Under the pieces are notes generated by a model. That model was given only the letters and a program-made list of their open reading frames with translations, did not search any database and had not been told where the DNA came from. The position numbers and the translations under genes are program-made. 56,132 bases of DNA from JBGSMF01 sp964651475 (GTDB taxonomy: Bacteria > Chloroflexota > Anaerolineae > Fen-1058): NCBI GenBank assembly GCA_964651475.1, contig CAZYXV010000025.1, positions 1 through 56,132 on the forward strand. Reading direction: 5' to 3'. Shown here piece by piece: positions 43,627-52,027 of the stretch (position 1 is its first letter; every line of letters begins with the position of its first letter).

Positions 43627-44178
43627 TCATGCGGATCGCTGGCGCGGACAGCGAACGATTAACTTGACCAAGAGCCACGCCAACCCCAACGCGGCTCCAA
43701 TGCCCAGCCCGGCGAGTAACGCGCTTTGCTCGTCCATCACCGTCTCTACCTGGCCGTTCACTTGACGGCCGATAAAGAGCAGGCTGCGCACACCGTGCGC
43801 CTCGACATGCTGCCCCACCACGATGCCGGCCGCCGACTTGTTCAGGTGCGCTGTTTGTGCAGCGACCAAGCCGAGGGAGGTGGTGTGCGCCTCAATCAGT
43901 TGAGCGCGCGCCGCCAGCATGCCGGATTGCTTTGCCTCGACCGTATCGGCATTGACAACCTGAACGAGGCTCTGGCGCACATCTATGTCAGCAGCGTGCG
44001 CCACTTGCGCCGCCGATTGGCGAAGCCGCATCATATTGCCTTCTACGTGCTGGGCGGCACTCTGGTGCATACGCACCACGCGGCCCTGAACGCGCGTCAC
44101 GGCGTTATTCTGAATGTATATAGTTTCTGTATCAACCGCCTCATCCAACCCGGCAAGCGCCCGTTCAATGTTGGGCAT
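43627..44178 (-). CDS. Repetitive protein with C-terminal membrane anchor
   Basis: About 183 residues. A run of roughly 13-15 residue repeats with the pattern VxxxQSxAxxVxAxxV (QSAAQHVEGNMMRLRQSAAQ, then VRQSLVQVVNADTVEAKQS) makes up the body. A C-terminal hydrophobic helix (LLAGLGIGAALGLAWLLVKL) is followed by a basic tail. It looks like a beta-solenoid tethered to the membrane, comparable to bactofilin-type scaffolds, but no family is certain. Start at 44178 gives a six-base spacing after ggaggt; ATG 44184 sits directly on it. Confidence 0.7.
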   Translation of the reverse strand: MPNIERALAGLDEAVDTETIYIQNNAVTRVQGRVVRMHQSAAQHVEGNMMRLRQSAAQVAHAADIDVRQSLVQVVNADTVEAKQSGMLAARAQLIEAHTTSLGLVAAQTAHLNKSAAGIVVGQHVEAHGVRSLLFIGRQVNGQVETVMDEQSALLAGLGIGAALGLAWLLVKLIVRCPRQRSA

Positions 44179-44296
44179 GCTCATACCTCCGTGGCGCCTG
44201 CATCGCTTCAAGGTGGCAAACATCATAAGGCGCGAAGGGAGAGTATAGCGTAATTATCCCATGTCGTCAAGTTGGACAAAGGCAGCGGTGAGTCAT

Positions 44297-44325
44297 TTGG
44301 CAAATCAAACAAATGCGTGTATTAT
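44297..44325 (+). promoter_or_regulatory. Promoter of the C25/STAND gene cluster
   Basis: TTGGCA (44297-44302), exactly 17 bases, then TATTAT (44320-44325). Both hexamers match consensus at five of six positions. It is the only good promoter ahead of 44425, giving a leader of about 95 bases. Confidence 0.75.
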
Positions 44326-44370
44326 TTGATTACGAGAATTTGATAGTGAGAGGGGCAGTTCAATCAGGGG

Positions 44371-44405
44371 AAGCCAAGAATAGCCTGGCTTGGTGGGCTT
44401 TTTCC
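44371..44405 (+). promoter_or_regulatory. Leader hairpin before the C25-like gene
   Basis: Complementary aagcc/ggctt and ccaag/cttgg segments (44371-44392) and an alternative agcc/ggct pairing ending at the T run near 44398-44403. Two competing folds next to a T run resemble an attenuator. No upstream leader peptide is evident. Confidence 0.45.
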
Positions 44406-44424
44406 CTGTTGGACGAGAATACTC

Positions 44425-45546
44425 ATGCCAGAACAACTGGTACGCATTATCACACATCGCCAGCGGCTTGACGGGTTGTATGGAGACGGTTATTTCGACA
44501 CTCTGCTGGAGGCTATAGCGAACTGGGAAGCAGCCCTGGCAGCAGAGGGTATGATTATCGAGACGCCCTTTGTGCTGTGCGACGATTTGCCAGACGGCGA
44601 TGTGGCGCGCGCCATCAAAGCTCGGCTGGCTCGACTGAATCGCCGCCCGGCTGACGCCGTCGTTATATTGGGTGGCCCCGATATAGTACCACTTTTCCCC
44701 GTTTGCTCTGCCGAGTTTTTGGCGCCCCTGGACGGCGATACGCAAATTCTTTCCGACGATCCCTACGTGGCTTTTGATTGCTGCAATGCGCTTTACAAAC
44801 CCGAGTGTCCGGTGGGACGTTTGCCGGACGGCGGACCGGGCGCGCCTGGTTTGTTGATTGACTTGCTCGCACGAGCGGCAGCGTATCATCGCCATGGCGC
44901 CGCTTCAACTCCATCCCTGGTAGGGCTGACGGAGGCGGCGTGGTACGATGTATCACGTCACGCCTTTGACTTTCCCAACAGCCTGTATGCTTGCCCGCCT
45001 TATAGTTTGCCTCGCGACGCTTGTGCAAGTGAACAGATCACATCCGCGTGGCTGCAACTTTATAACGTGCAATATTACAATGTCTGCGGCGCCCCACCCA
45101 ATACAATGTGGTATGCTCAATGCGATGTCAAGGGGTGCGCTCAAGCGTGCGACGACTTGTACGTTCCGGTGTTGGACGCTCTTACCATTCCAACGCTTTC
45201 CGATGGGTGGATATTCAGCGAAGCCAGCTACAGCGCGTCTATTGCTCCTCTTGCAAAAGATAACCTGGCTATGCAATTTTTAAAGCAGGGCGCAGCGGGG
45301 TACATCGGCGCAACGGCAACTGCCTACGGCGCGCTACAGGCTTCGTCTCTGCAAGCCGCCGACTGGCTGGGGCGCGCATTTATGGAAGGTGTGCGCCAGA
45401 ATATGCTGGGCCACACGCGCCTGAGTGTAGGAGAGATACTCAGACGCGCCAAGCTGGGCTATCAAGTTCGTGATAATTTTGATCGCAAAACTTTGGTCGA
45501 GTTCCTTTTATTAGGCGACCCAACCCTGATACCATTTCAGAGATAA
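44425..45546 (+). CDS. C25/caspase-like protein lacking the catalytic dyad
   Basis: A 373-residue protein related to peptidase C25 (gingipain-like caspase fold). Landmarks are VVILGGPDIVPLFP and DDPYVAFDCCNALYKPECPVGRLPD, and in the second half YYNVCGAPPNTMWYAQ and SEASYSASIAPLA. In relatives I recall, the first is HG (catalytic His) and the second AC (nucleophilic Cys). Here Cys 221 and Ser 268 occupy these positions, so the protease is probably inactive. No signal peptide. It leads the cluster at 44425-50654. Confidence 0.75.
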   Translation: MPEQLVRIITHRQRLDGLYGDGYFDTLLEAIANWEAALAAEGMIIETPFVLCDDLPDGDVARAIKARLARLNRRPADAVVILGGPDIVPLFPVCSAEFLAPLDGDTQILSDDPYVAFDCCNALYKPECPVGRLPDGGPGAPGLLIDLLARAAAYHRHGAASTPSLVGLTEAAWYDVSRHAFDFPNSLYACPPYSLPRDACASEQITSAWLQLYNVQYYNVCGAPPNTMWYAQCDVKGCAQACDDLYVPVLDALTIPTLSDGWIFSEASYSASIAPLAKDNLAMQFLKQGAAGYIGATATAYGALQASSLQAADWLGRAFMEGVRQNMLGHTRLSVGEILRRAKLGYQVRDNFDRKTLVEFLLLGDPTLIPFQR

Positions 45547-45560
45547 CCCAAGCCTATCGT

Positions 45561-45848
45561 ATGCCGAAATCCACTACCACTTATCTTGCACCTGAAGAAT
45601 TGGAAAGACAGTGTATTATTCCTTTTGTTCGCAAGCATTTTCCATCCATGCCAGAAAGCGTTTGTCCAAGAGTAACGGTCATCCAACCAGAACGTGCATT
45701 GCTCAAGCCAACTTTAGAAAGACAGCTGCCCATTTTGCCGGCCCAGTATAGTTATACCTACGTCTATCAAAATGGCGCGGTAAGGCAAGTTGTTTACATC
45801 CTGGCTACCGCGGATGAAAACATCCTGCGCGTTTTGACGTCCAAATAG
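45561..45848 (+). CDS. Small hypothetical protein of the cluster
   Basis: A 95-residue protein: APEELERQCIIPFVRKHFPS, then a beta-rich C-terminal half (YSYTYVYQNGAVRQVVYILA). No family recognised. It starts 14 bases after the C25-like gene and 11 bases before the STAND gene, so it is in the operon. No strong ribosome binding site is visible. It could be an adaptor or a small substrate; nothing in the sequence decides. Confidence 0.65.
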   Translation: MPKSTTTYLAPEELERQCIIPFVRKHFPSMPESVCPRVTVIQPERALLKPTLERQLPILPAQYSYTYVYQNGAVRQVVYILATADENILRVLTSK

Positions 45849-45859
45849 GAGAGGCGTTT

Positions 45860-48700
45860 ATGGATCATCCACAACCGGGCTTTATTGGTCGTGCGAACCA
45901 GATTCAGATTTTTGAAGACTTGCTCCTGTACGAAGGTGATAAGCGCTGGATTTTAAACGTATACGGCAGCGGCGGCATGGGCAAAACAGCCCTGTTGCGT
46001 TATTACCAGATCTTGTGCGACCAACACGGCACCCCTCACGGACCGCTAATTGATTTTTACGAACTGGCTTATCATAGCCCGCGTCGGATGTTGCAAGACA
46101 TTGCACGCGCATTGTCGGCGCATCATCCAGAATACTTTGCGTCTTTTTTTGACGCCATCACGCGCACTCCTGCTACGCCCTCAGTTGATGTGGCAGAAAA
46201 ATACCTGACAGAAATCGTGCAACTGTTCAAGAATGGATTGATTCGATCTGCCCAGGCTACTATGGCGGCCCAGAAGCTCAAGACGGTCTTGTTCTTTGAT
46301 ACGTACGAGCAGGTCCCGCGCAGTTTGCGCACCTGGTTAACCGAAGAACTATTGCGTGATTTGCCTGGTGTGGTTGTGGTGATTGCCGGACGCGACCGGC
46401 TGGGGATGCGGCCCGAGCGCGAAGATGAATTTCATCGCTGCTTGCTGGATACTTTTACGCTTGACGAAGCAAAGGATTTTTTTGCTGCCAGCCAGTTGCC
46501 CATGGCGATAAACGAACACCAGGTGGCCGATCTGTGGTCGCTGGCGAACGGCACGCCTATCTTGTTAGCCTTGTCTGCAGATTGGCTCCAGCACGACGTA
46601 AGCCCCGAAGAGTTGAGCCGCATTTCGCGCGATCAGTTTGCCCGATCGCTCGTGCAACGCTTTGCCGATCTGGGCGAGCTTGCCAACGCAGCGATTTTGT
46701 ACATGGCACACCTGTATCATCGTTTCAACGAAGAAATTTTTTGCAAAGTGCACCAAGGTGACGCCCTGAACGTGCCTACGGCACACAAGATCCTGGAACA
46801 ATTGCGCAGTTTTCAATTTATCAAGTATCGCCCTTCCGGCAACTACCAACTGCACGATCACGCGCGCCGCCTGGTATGCGATTATCTGCTGTCAGACGAA
46901 GCCGGGTTGACGCTGCGCTTACAACTGAGTCGGAACGTGCTGGCCCATTATTATCAGAGCCAGATTCCCATGGATCCCATGGTGCAGGCTGAACAGTTGT
47001 ATCACGAACTGTTCATTGACAGCCACTACCAGCAATATTGCGACTTGTTCCCTGCCGATTCACGCAGCGCTCAACGTGGTTATCGCCTGTTTGAGGAAGC
47101 CTTTGACGCCGCGATCAATCGGAACGACAAGATCGAGATTTGCGATTTGCTGTTAAGCATTGTCGAGCACGACGACTTTGAAGGCAAGTTCGCCGACCAG
47201 GCTGGCACCGTGATCAAGCGCGCCCGTTTGTGGCTGCGTGACCCTGCCCGGCGCGAGGAAGCGTGCAAGCTTTTAGCCAGCATTCTAGATGTGCCAGATG
47301 CCTCATCTATACAGCGCGTTGAGGCGCTGCTTAGCCTGGGGCGCTATGCTGTGCCCGAATCGGCGCGGATGTACCAGGCACAGGCGCGCCAGGAAATTCA
47401 GCAATTAATTGACGCGCAACCTGTCCAACGTGCCCGCCCGCAAGTGCCGGCGCGCGAAGCCAAACCCAAAGAGACCCCCGTCATGCAGCGCGCTCACGCC
47501 TGGCAACTGGTTGCTTACCTGGAAACAAACCTGGGGCTTACGTGCCGGCGACAGGGACATTGGGACGAAGCCGTCGAGCATTATCATCGGGCGCTGGATG
47601 CGTTGTATGGCTTGCCGAACAATCTGCCCAAGCGCCGCCAGATGGCGGCCGTACACAATAACCTGGCGTTTGTCTATCGCCAACGCGGCGATTTGTACAA
47701 GGCCGAGATTTTTTGCAGGCTGTCACTGGCGGCTCGCCAGGAGATGCAGGAAACGGGGCAGATTGCCTACAGTTATCACACTCTGGGCGAGATTTACCTG
47801 GACATGAGGCGCTACGCCGACGCCAAAAGCTGCCTGCTCAAGTCATTGGCGGCCTTTCGCCAGGTTGGAGACATGCGAAACGCCGGCATGGTTTTTGTAG
47901 ACCTGGCTACTCTTGCGCGCTGGCGAGGCGCTTCTGATTTGACCGATTATTACTATGGCCAGGCTACCAGCCTGTTCAAGACCTGGGAAGTGCCTGAAGG
48001 GATGATTGATATTTTAAACGAGCGCGCTTGCGAGTTGCATCGCCGGGGTGTGGAACAGGCCGAGGTAAGCGATTTTGAATCGGCGCGGGAATACTACCAA
48101 CAGGCCGAAAACTTGCTGCGCGAGTCTCTAAAACGTCTCAGCGGGTCAGACCGGCACTATCGCCAGGCTTATGCTCAATCCAAATTATGTATGGTTCTCC
48201 AGTCCCGTTCCAGGCTCGTCAGCGACGCATCAGAAAGAGAACGCTGCCAGACTGAAATCCTGAGTCTGGCCGATCAAGTGGAAAACTATGCCGATACGCA
48301 TCACTATACTCTTTTTACTGGCGAGGCTGAAATTATTCGCGGGCAGGTTGCGTTTGAGCAGGCCGGCGAACTGCGCCCCCGTGCCACGGCCAGCGAAGTG
48401 GAACTTGAACAGAGCACTCGCAAGCTCGAGATGGCTTTTATACATTTTGCGCGTGCTTGCGCCATACTGGCCGAGTTTTACCAATCGCCGTCTGAGAAAT
48501 TCCGGCGCGGCTTTGATCAGGTTATAGATTGCTTGCTCCATCCTGATTTGTCGCCTTCCGAAGTGGATATGGCGTGTTCAATCATTTTGCATTATTTCGA
48601 GCGTGAAAGCCGAGATCAGGCCGCAGCGGTTTTCCTCGAAAATTGCCGTCGCATACGCCAGGCGCGCGGCACAGGCAGCGAACGCGACGGAATAAGCTGA
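45860..48700 (+). CDS. STAND (NB-ARC-like) ATPase with C-terminal TPRs
   Basis: A 946-residue protein. The N-terminal NTPase has Walker A GSGGMGKTALL (36-46), Walker B TVLFFDTYEQV, and a LPGVVVVIAGRDRLG sensor region. A winged-helix-like region follows (to about 400). The C-terminal half has TPR repeats (WDEAVEHYHRALDALYGLP; YADAKSCLLKSLAAFRQVG; ARQEMQETGQIAYSYHTLGE). This is the usual layout of STAND signalling ATPases that sense a ligand by the TPRs and oligomerise. The start ATG follows aggagaggcgttt. It is probably co-transcribed with the two upstream genes and ends in a terminator. Confidence 0.88.
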   Translation: MDHPQPGFIGRANQIQIFEDLLLYEGDKRWILNVYGSGGMGKTALLRYYQILCDQHGTPHGPLIDFYELAYHSPRRMLQDIARALSAHHPEYFASFFDAITRTPATPSVDVAEKYLTEIVQLFKNGLIRSAQATMAAQKLKTVLFFDTYEQVPRSLRTWLTEELLRDLPGVVVVIAGRDRLGMRPEREDEFHRCLLDTFTLDEAKDFFAASQLPMAINEHQVADLWSLANGTPILLALSADWLQHDVSPEELSRISRDQFARSLVQRFADLGELANAAILYMAHLYHRFNEEIFCKVHQGDALNVPTAHKILEQLRSFQFIKYRPSGNYQLHDHARRLVCDYLLSDEAGLTLRLQLSRNVLAHYYQSQIPMDPMVQAEQLYHELFIDSHYQQYCDLFPADSRSAQRGYRLFEEAFDAAINRNDKIEICDLLLSIVEHDDFEGKFADQAGTVIKRARLWLRDPARREEACKLLASILDVPDASSIQRVEALLSLGRYAVPESARMYQAQARQEIQQLIDAQPVQRARPQVPAREAKPKETPVMQRAHAWQLVAYLETNLGLTCRRQGHWDEAVEHYHRALDALYGLPNNLPKRRQMAAVHNNLAFVYRQRGDLYKAEIFCRLSLAARQEMQETGQIAYSYHTLGEIYLDMRRYADAKSCLLKSLAAFRQVGDMRNAGMVFVDLATLARWRGASDLTDYYYGQATSLFKTWEVPEGMIDILNERACELHRRGVEQAEVSDFESAREYYQQAENLLRESLKRLSGSDRHYRQAYAQSKLCMVLQSRSRLVSDASERERCQTEILSLADQVENYADTHHYTLFTGEAEIIRGQVAFEQAGELRPRATASEVELEQSTRKLEMAFIHFARACAILAEFYQSPSEKFRRGFDQVIDCLLHPDLSPSEVDMACSIILHYFERESRDQAAAVFLENCRRIRQARGTGSERDGIS

Positions 48701-48728
48701 TCCCCACCCTCTTTATGTTTTCTCCTTG

Positions 48729-48756
48729 CCTCCCACAGACGTGGGAGGTTTTGTTT
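48729..48756 (+). terminator. Rho-independent terminator after the STAND gene
   Basis: Stem cctcccac (48729-48736) and gtgggagg (48741-48748) with loop agac, followed by ttttgttt. It separates the STAND gene from the radical SAM gene. Confidence 0.9.
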
Positions 48757-48833
48757 GTAACCGACTTGTAACTTAACCGGTACGCAGCCCCCCTGCATCT
48801 TTTCTATAATCAAAAGCATAAGATTATCCCCCT

Positions 48834-48859
48834 TATATTTGCCTGTATAGGCGAATATA
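48834..48859 (+). promoter_or_regulatory. Hairpin in the leader of the radical SAM gene
   Basis: Arms tatatttgcc (48834-48843) and ggcgaatata (48850-48859), one mismatch, loop tgtata. It is 35 bases upstream of ATG 48894 and just before the aaaggagcgttac ribosome binding site. A TATAAT at 48805-48810 could be the -10, though no good -35 is seen. Confidence 0.5.
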
Positions 48860-48893
48860 ACAGCAGCGCCAGCGGGCGCAAAAGGAGCGTTAC

Positions 48894-50654
48894 ATGGGTG
48901 CCTTGCAAATCATTAGTCGGTACAAGGCAAAAAACGGTTGCAAACATTCTCTCCCAACAGCAGTAGTGGGTCAATGTGACTGTAACTGTGATTGCGCTTG
49001 CATGGATGAGTTATTCCCTTACGTTATGACCACCAGCCAGTGCGATTGTAATTGCGATTGCGCTTGCCTGGGCGAACTGACGCACCCCGCGGTGGCCGTT
49101 GGCCAGTGTGACTGCGCTTGTTTCCACGAGTTAGCATATCCGGCCGCCGACGCGAGTCAGTGCGATTGCGACAATGACGGCGAGACGATTCCTTTTGGAC
49201 AATGTGATTGTAATTGCGATTGCGCTTGTCTTGACGAAAAGCCTCACCCGGCCGCCGTATCGCGAGTGGTTGCAGCGCCGAATACAACCTGGCATCGTCC
49301 GTCGCTGGTCTATGCCGCGCCGTTGTCTTTGCCGCCAACCTTTAACTCGGTCGGAGAAAATTATACGCTGGTGTTCAATCCGCAAGCAGGCCAATTTCCG
49401 GCTGTTCTCAACCCGGCGGCTATAAAATTGTGGGAACGCTTTGCCACACCCACTCCGCTGGCGGCTGTGGTGGCAGAGGGCGACCTGGCGCCGCGTGAAG
49501 CCGCGCACGCTTTGAGTCAGTTGGCTGCGTTGCGCCTGATTGAACCTGAAACCAGCGCCCATAGTCACGTATGCGCCGAAACGTCGCAGACGTTGGCGGC
49601 GTGGCTGCACGTCACGAATGCTTGTAACTTGCGCTGCGCCTATTGCTATCTGGACAAGGGTTCCGAGGCCATGAGCGCTGAAACCGGGCGGCTGGCTATC
49701 GAAGCCATTGTGCGTTCGGCGGTGGCCAATAGTTTCCGCGCCATCAAGCTCAAATATGCGGGCGGCGAGCCGACGATGAACTTGGGCCGGGTGTTGGAGA
49801 TGCACCAGTACGCCCAAGAACTGGCCGCCCGGCACGGCCTGGCGTTGGACGGCGTGGTGCTTTCAAACGGCGTTCACCTTTCTGACCAGATGTTGGAGGC
49901 GATGCGCGCCAGCCATCTGCGCCTGATGATCTCGCTGGACGGCATTGGCGCCATGCACGACGCGCAGCGCGTCTTTCCCAACGGACAGGGGTCATTTGCC
50001 TGGGTCGAGCGCGGCATCGAGCGGGCGCTCTTGCACGGCGTCACGCCGGATATCTCGGTGGTGGTATCCGACCGCAACGCGCCCGGCCTGCCGGAGCTGG
50101 TCGAGTGGTTGTTGGAACGCGACTTGCCATTCGGCCTGAACTTTTATCGTGAAAATGACTGCTCGGCTTCGTACGAGGATTTGCAACTGAGCGAGCAGCG
50201 CATTATTGCGGCGATGCGCGCCGCCTACCAGGTCATCGCGCAGAATTTGCCGCGGCGCAGTTTGTTGAGCAGCTTGCTGGATCGCGCTAACCTGGCTGTG
50301 CCACATCACCACACGTGCGGCGTGGGACGCAATTACATCGTCATTGACCAGCACGGGCAGGTATCCAAGTGCCAGATGGACATGGCTCACCCCGTGACGA
50401 GCATCTATGCAGCTGATCCATTGCAAGAGGTGCGCGCCGACAAGGCTGGATTGCAAAACCTGGCGGCGGAGGAAAAACAAGGCTGCCGTGAGTGTGCCTG
50501 GCAGCATTGGTGTACCGGCAGTTGCCCATTGTACACCTATCGCGCCACGGGCCGTTACGATGTCAAATCGCCCAACTGCGCGATTTATCAAGCTCTATTC
50601 CCGGAAGTGCTGCGGCTGGAAGGGTTGAGATTGCTCAAGTACGCGGAGCAATAG
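48894..50654 (+). CDS. Radical SAM/SPASM maturase with N-terminal Cys-rich repeats and PqqD-like domain
   Basis: A 586-residue protein with three parts. Residues 27-112 hold five Cys-rich repeats (QCDCNCDCAC at 27-36, 49-58 and 103-112; shorter QCDCAC at 71-76 and QCDC at 89-92), each followed by an acidic or His/Pro spacer (MDELFP, LGELTHPA). Residues about 150-220 resemble a PqqD-like RiPP recognition element: NYTLVFNPQAGQFPAVLNPA. Then comes a radical SAM domain with CNLRCAYC (Cys 244, 248 and 251) and a SPASM end with Cys 531, 534, 540 and 544. I read this as a maturase for thioether- or crosslink-type peptides, joined to what looks like a precursor. Function is inferred. Confidence 0.85.
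   Translation: MGALQIISRYKAKNGCKHSLPTAVVGQCDCNCDCACMDELFPYVMTTSQCDCNCDCACLGELTHPAVAVGQCDCACFHELAYPAADASQCDCDNDGETIPFGQCDCNCDCACLDEKPHPAAVSRVVAAPNTTWHRPSLVYAAPLSLPPTFNSVGENYTLVFNPQAGQFPAVLNPAAIKLWERFATPTPLAAVVAEGDLAPREAAHALSQLAALRLIEPETSAHSHVCAETSQTLAAWLHVTNACNLRCAYCYLDKGSEAMSAETGRLAIEAIVRSAVANSFRAIKLKYAGGEPTMNLGRVLEMHQYAQELAARHGLALDGVVLSNGVHLSDQMLEAMRASHLRLMISLDGIGAMHDAQRVFPNGQGSFAWVERGIERALLHGVTPDISVVVSDRNAPGLPELVEWLLERDLPFGLNFYRENDCSASYEDLQLSEQRIIAAMRAAYQVIAQNLPRRSLLSSLLDRANLAVPHHHTCGVGRNYIVIDQHGQVSKCQMDMAHPVTSIYAADPLQEVRADKAGLQNLAAEEKQGCRECAWQHWCTGSCPLYTYRATGRYDVKSPNCAIYQALFPEVLRLEGLRLLKYAEQ
48972..49229 (+). repeat. Coding repeats: five Cys-rich QCDCNCDCAC-type units
   Basis: Units start at residues 27, 49, 71, 89 and 103 of the radical SAM protein. 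Their DNA is also repetitive (for example cagtgcgattg and gattgcgcttg). The Cys count is about 20 in 86 residues, each spaced by Asp, Asn or Ala. The spacers often begin with two residues and EL, then a Pro (ELFPYV, ELTHPAV, ELAYPAA). Confidence 0.85.
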
Positions 50655-50674
50655 GATGTGTTGGGGGGATTGAA

Positions 50675-50713
50675 GAAAGACCCTAAAGGTTTTGAAAACC
50701 TTTAGGGTCTTTC
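50675..50713. terminator. 39-bp palindrome, gaccctaaaggttt repeat
   Basis: Perfect 19-bp arms, 50675-50693 (gaaagaccctaaaggtttt) and 50695-50713, one-base loop. It lies between the convergent radical SAM and lgt genes, so it can end both transcripts. It also looks like a dispersed repeat. Confidence 0.8.
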
Positions 50714-50716
50714 GCT

Positions 50717-51526
50717 TTATGCGTGCCGGCGATGATTCCAGATCAACAATCCCACGCCCAGCGCCAGCAAAACCATCGAGACGATTTGCGCCGTGGCAAT
50801 GCCGCCAATCTTCCACGCATCCGGGCGCAGGGCCTCAACCCACAGCCGGCCCAAGGGGTACCAGATCATATACATGGCCAGGGCGTCGCCATCCCTGAGG
50901 CGATCATTGAAGCGCCGGCCCAAGAAAAGCATCAAGACCAACCCGATCAAATTCCACAACGATTCGTACAAGAAAACCGGGTGAAAGCACGTTGACAACG
51001 GGTACACGCTCAAGTTGTTGTACGGCGCCATGCGGTGGAATTCGTCAATGGCAATGCCCCACGGCAGGGTGGTGGGAGGGCCGTACAGTTCCTGGTTGGC
51101 AAAATTGCCCCAGCGGCCAACGATCTGGCCGGCTAGCAAGCCCGGCGCGGCAATGTCGAGCCAGCGCCACGCGTTGAGCTTGTGGCGATAAGCGTACGCC
51201 AGCAGTCCCACCCCGCCGCCAATGAATGCGCCAAAAATGCCCAGGCCGCCGTTCCTCAGGTTCAAAATCTGGATGGGATTTTCGCGATAATAGGCCCAGC
51301 CGTACCCATCGGCGGGGCTGGAAAAGACGTGATACAAACGCGCGCCGATGATGGCCAATACCAGCACCAAAAAAATGGCATTCCAAATGTGCTCGGTGTC
51401 TTCACCGCGCCGCCGCGCTTCGGCTGAAGCGATGTATGCGCCTATCAATACTCCCGTCACAATAATGATGCCGTACCAGTACACGGCCAGCGGGCCGATA
51501 CGAAAAGCGACCAGAGGACCAGCCAT
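50717..51526 (-). CDS. lgt: Prolipoprotein diacylglyceryl transferase
   Basis: A 269-residue membrane enzyme that adds diacylglyceryl to lipoprotein Cys. GGLGIFGAFIGGGVGLLAY, GRWGNFANQELYG (the Lgt signature) and PVFLYESLWN with YPLGRLWVEALRPD are present, with about seven membrane helices. I start at ATG 51526 (gaaagggaaacc upstream); an open frame runs 14 codons further. It is last in a minus-strand run that includes the two GerW-like genes. Confidence 0.96.
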   Translation of the reverse strand: MAGPLVAFRIGPLAVYWYGIIIVTGVLIGAYIASAEARRRGEDTEHIWNAIFLVLVLAIIGARLYHVFSSPADGYGWAYYRENPIQILNLRNGGLGIFGAFIGGGVGLLAYAYRHKLNAWRWLDIAAPGLLAGQIVGRWGNFANQELYGPPTTLPWGIAIDEFHRMAPYNNLSVYPLSTCFHPVFLYESLWNLIGLVLMLFLGRRFNDRLRDGDALAMYMIWYPLGRLWVEALRPDAWKIGGIATAQIVSMVLLALGVGLLIWNHRRHA

Positions 51527-51601
51527 GGTTTCCCTTTCAAGTGAATTTGTCGGCGTATTATACCACAACGTATTGCGTACTGCGTGATAAAACGGTGCGC
51601 A

Positions 51602-51991
51602 TCACATAGCAGCCTTTTTGCCAAAGATGCGTATAAGGGCGCTCGCAATCCAAAATATAGCCCAGGCGGCAAAGGCGATGCCGGCCAGGACGATACGCTG
51701 CTCGTCTACGACGCCTTCGACGTGAGTGTGTTCCGGCGTGATCTCAATCACCGCCACCGGCCTGGCACGCACGCCGCCGCCGCCTCCACCGCCGCCGCTG
51801 CCCGCAGGCTGGCTGCCGTCTTTTAGCTGCGGCTCCTGTCCTTCGCCAAAGCCTAGTCCGAACATGTAACTCACTTGGGCAACAGGAATAATGATTTTAT
51901 CTTCGGCCTGGACGGGTTTGCCGTATACCGCCTCTATGCTGGCGTGTTCTTGCAAACTTTCAAATTGTGCGAACAGGCGATCATACTCCAT
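51602..51991 (-). CDS. GerW-family (YtfJ) protein with C-terminal membrane helix
   Basis: A 129-residue GerW/YtfJ-type protein. GKPVQAEDKIIIPVAQVSYMFG and GEGQEP precede a Gly-rich loop (GSGGGGGGGG), then VRARPVAVIEITPEHTHVEG. Family members are tied to spore formation in Firmicutes but occur widely in non-sporulating bacteria. A C-terminal hydrophobic segment (IAFAAWAIFWIASALI) anchors it to the membrane, unlike the soluble Bacillus YtfJ. It is 24 bases after a second, diverged GerW-like gene. Confidence 0.85.
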   Translation of the reverse strand: MEYDRLFAQFESLQEHASIEAVYGKPVQAEDKIIIPVAQVSYMFGLGFGEGQEPQLKDGSQPAGSGGGGGGGGVRARPVAVIEITPEHTHVEGVVDEQRIVLAGIAFAAWAIFWIASALIRIFGKKAAM

Positions 51992-52007
51992 CGTAACCTC
52001 CTAGAAT

Positions 52008-52027
52008 ATTTCGTATTACGTATTACG
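52008..52027. repeat. taatacg tandem repeat overlapping a stop codon
   Basis: A short tandem (cgtattacgtattacg on the plus strand) that supplies the last residues and stop of the gene at 52016 (RNT-stop). Related to the repeat at 613-672 and the tract near 51568-51590. Confidence 0.6.
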
